DNA of 20,582 bases from CAZVAP01 sp964625125 (GTDB taxonomy: Bacteria; Patescibacteriota; Gracilibacteria; Absconditabacterales; Absconditicoccaceae): assembly GCA_964625125.1 (NCBI GenBank), contig CAZVAP010000011.1, positions 1 through 20,582 on the forward strand, written 5' to 3'. A program made the position numbers and the translations under genes. Positions 19,666 through 20,582 of the stretch are shown here, one piece after another; position 1 is the stretch's first letter, and every line of letters starts with the position of its first letter. The notes under the pieces are model-generated. The model saw nothing but the letters and a program-made list of their open reading frames with translations, was not told where the DNA came from and searched no databases.

Positions 19666-19690
19666 AAAAAAACCTGCTGAATTCAGCAGG
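19666..19690 (-). terminator. Rho-independent terminator of the ncRNA
   Basis: CCTGCTG AATT CAGCAGG (19673-19690) is a perfect 7 bp hairpin followed on the minus strand by seven Ts (19672-19666). It separates the structured RNA from the M23-SLH start codon by about 64 nt, so it could end an independent RNA or act as an attenuator. Confidence 0.85.
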
Positions 19691-19886
19691 CTATTTTAAT
19701 TATTTTTGTTTTTGTTTTTAATTTGTGGGAGCTTGAGGGGCTATATAAAATGATGAATTTTCACCACTTTATATAGAATGCCCCTCAAGCCCCCAACTTG
19801 GATAGCCAACCTATTGTACGGTTGATCCATCCAGCAGTTGGAAGCCCGGGGATAGGATTTATTGCCCATATCCTCAGTACTTCATT
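19666..19886 (-). ncRNA. Structured non-coding RNA candidate, class not recognised
   Basis: No ORF covers this stretch, which is far richer in G+C than its surroundings and is full of nested inverted repeats. On the minus strand, 5' to 3', it has a short hairpin GGATA/TATCC (19873-19850); a three-tier stem (19841-19793) with arms CCAACT/AGTTGG, GGAT/ATCC and CAACC/GGTTG around an 8 nt loop; a nearly continuous 30 bp hairpin (19794-19727); an A-rich linker with AAAAAC repeats; and a terminator hairpin. In the long hairpin three pairs that are A-C mismatches on the plus strand (19730/19791, 19750/19767, 19753/19764) are G-U wobbles on the minus strand, so the minus strand is the functional RNA. 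A promoter lies just upstream. It shows no RNase P, tmRNA, SRP, 5S or tRNA core sequence. It could be 6S-like, a riboswitch-like leader of the M23-SLH gene, or a new class. Confidence 0.7.
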
Positions 19887-19891
19887 AACTG

Positions 19892-19924
19892 ATTATATAA
19901 TAACTTTTTAAAAAAATTTATCAA
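19892..19924 (-). promoter_or_regulatory. Promoter for the ncRNA
   Basis: On the minus strand TTGATA (19924-19919) is followed after 18 bp by TTATAT (19900-19895), which overlaps a perfect TATAAT (19897-19892, 21 bp spacing). Either -10 choice puts the transcription start near 19885, just before the first paired region. The strong TATAAT and lack of any ORF support an independent transcript. Confidence 0.6.
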
Positions 19925-19971
19925 AATACACATCATATAAATTACAAAAAAATATACAAATTATTGACAAA

Positions 19972-19999
19972 TAAAAAATAGGCTACAACTATAGCCTAT
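19972..19999 (-). terminator. Rho-independent terminator of the beta-CASP gene
   Basis: ATAGGCTA (19999-19992 read on the minus strand) pairs with TAGCCTAT (19985-19978) around a 6 nt loop, followed by TTTTTT. It lies 23 bp beyond the TAA of the beta-CASP gene and separates it from the ncRNA unit. Confidence 0.85.
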
Positions 20000-20022
20000 C
20001 TTGATATATTTTTATTATCAAT

Positions 20023-20581
20023 TTACAAAGTAATAGTAATTTTATCTCATAAATCTGGAATATTTATATCATAAGTTTTTTTGATTTTTTTTATTTTATC
20101 AATCATAGATCTAAATTTATATCTATTATCACCTCAATGAGTTAAAGCAAGATGAATTTTATTATAATTCTTTTTGAACTTTTCTAAAAAATTAATTAAA
20201 TCACTTGTATCAGCATGAGAAGAAAAACCCTGTATATAAGCCCATTTTGCTCTTACTGGTATAGCTTCTCAATCTATAACTACAAAATCTTTTCAATCTA
20301 TAATTTCCCTACCTCTAGTTCATTCTCACTGATAACCTGTAAAAACTATTTTTGCTTTTGGGTTCTTAACTAAAATTTTTAACCATTTTTCAATACTTCA
20401 ACCCTGTAACATTCAGGAACTTCAAATAATAATAGAATTCTCCAATGTTTCTCTACTTAAAACTTGATTTTGAGGTAAAAATTTAAAGTTTTTATTTAAT
20501 AAATACTTGTATTTTTTCTCCATTTTCATCTATCAACTCAAATAATGTAGATGAACCTGTAAGAGAATAACCTTTATCTTT
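20023..20581 (-). pseudogene. RNA-processing metallo-beta-lactamase/beta-CASP gene, internally deleted (partial at window edge)
   Basis: The long C-terminal frame (ATG at 20529 to TAA at 20023, 168 residues) reads as the end of a CPSF/RNase-J-like nuclease: SIIIGSSGMLQGGSIEKW, FTGYQGEGTRGR, FVVIDGEAIPVRAKWAYIQG, FSSHADTSDL and HLALTHGGDNR, matching the beta-CASP and final MBL motifs. Immediately upstream, a different frame (20581-20492) carries KDKGYSLTGSSTLFELIDEN followed by GEKIQVFIK and TAA, which looks like the very N-terminal strand pair of the same family (xxTGSxxLxE). Everything between, including the HxHxDH active site and most of the beta-CASP insertion, is missing. The gene therefore appears to have lost roughly 250 codons with a frame change, or the assembly is chimeric here. 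The C-terminal ORF alone could still be translated but would not be a nuclease. The 5' end lies beyond the window. Confidence 0.6.
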
Positions 20582-20582
20582 A

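Noticed and set aside
19666..19886. c-di-AMP (ydaO) riboswitch
   Set aside because: Location before a wall hydrolase fits, but the conserved GGGGA and GAATCC blocks are not seen.
19650..19900. RNase P RNA, tmRNA, SRP RNA or tRNA in the GC-rich island
   Set aside because: None of their core sequences (for example the P4 strands, CCA-ending acceptor, GGAAG tetraloop domain, TTCGA arm) is visible on either strand.
1..20582. CRISPR array, insertion sequence or integrase
   Set aside because: No spaced direct repeats, transposase motifs or flanking target duplications were seen in either strand.

Overview
The window is very AT-rich (I estimate about a quarter G+C) and can only be read if TGA is translated as glycine. 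In pyruvate kinase, GreA, the class A penicillin-binding protein, Elp3 and ThiI, in-frame TGA falls on invariant family glycines (for example the KSG box, the first Gly of ARGDLG, and SGGIDSP). This is genetic code 25, known from the Gracilibacteria (BD1-5) and Absconditabacteria (SR1) of the Candidate Phyla Radiation. CGG still reads as arginine where I can test it (HLHFEVR in an M23 peptidase). That argues against Absconditabacteria lineages reported to read CGG as Trp. Almost no start codon has a Shine-Dalgarno sequence. With TGA as stop every large gene breaks into fragments, so the coordinates below use TGA = Gly, with TAA (once TAG) as stop.

Layout. 1-46 (-): start of an ArsC/Spx-like gene running off the left edge. 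112-987 (+): protein-kinase-like protein. 1000-1440 (-): four-helix membrane protein. 1553-2078 (+): ribosomal protein bL28 and superoxide reductase, with terminators. 10409 down to 2107 (-): a closely packed seven-gene run, greA, membrane-anchored hypothetical, thiI, type IV prepilin-like protein, class A PBP, coiled-coil protein, membrane GT2 glycosyltransferase. 10561-11979 (+): pyruvate kinase, divergent from greA. 11983-13506 (-): single-pass membrane protein with a beta-rich, Baseplate-J-like region. 13588-15525 (-): secreted coiled-coil/M23 peptidase with an added lysozyme-like C-terminal domain. 15604-16371 (-): truncated PriA-like protein. 16382-18199 (-): Elp3. 18277-19602 (-): M23 peptidase with SLH-like repeats. 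About 19666-19886 (-): a structured non-coding RNA candidate of a class I do not recognise, with its own promoter and terminator. 20023 to the right edge (-): a beta-CASP metallo-beta-lactamase gene that appears to have lost most of its MBL domain by an internal deletion and frame break.

Together the genes point to a small, probably anaerobic or microaerophilic epibiont-like bacterium that still makes and remodels peptidoglycan (PBP, two M23 enzymes, one fused to a lysozyme-like domain). It displays pilin-like surface protein, modifies tRNA (ThiI, Elp3) and uses lower glycolysis. The lifestyle is inference from gene content and phylum; the code, gene families, terminators and RNA folding are read directly from the sequence.
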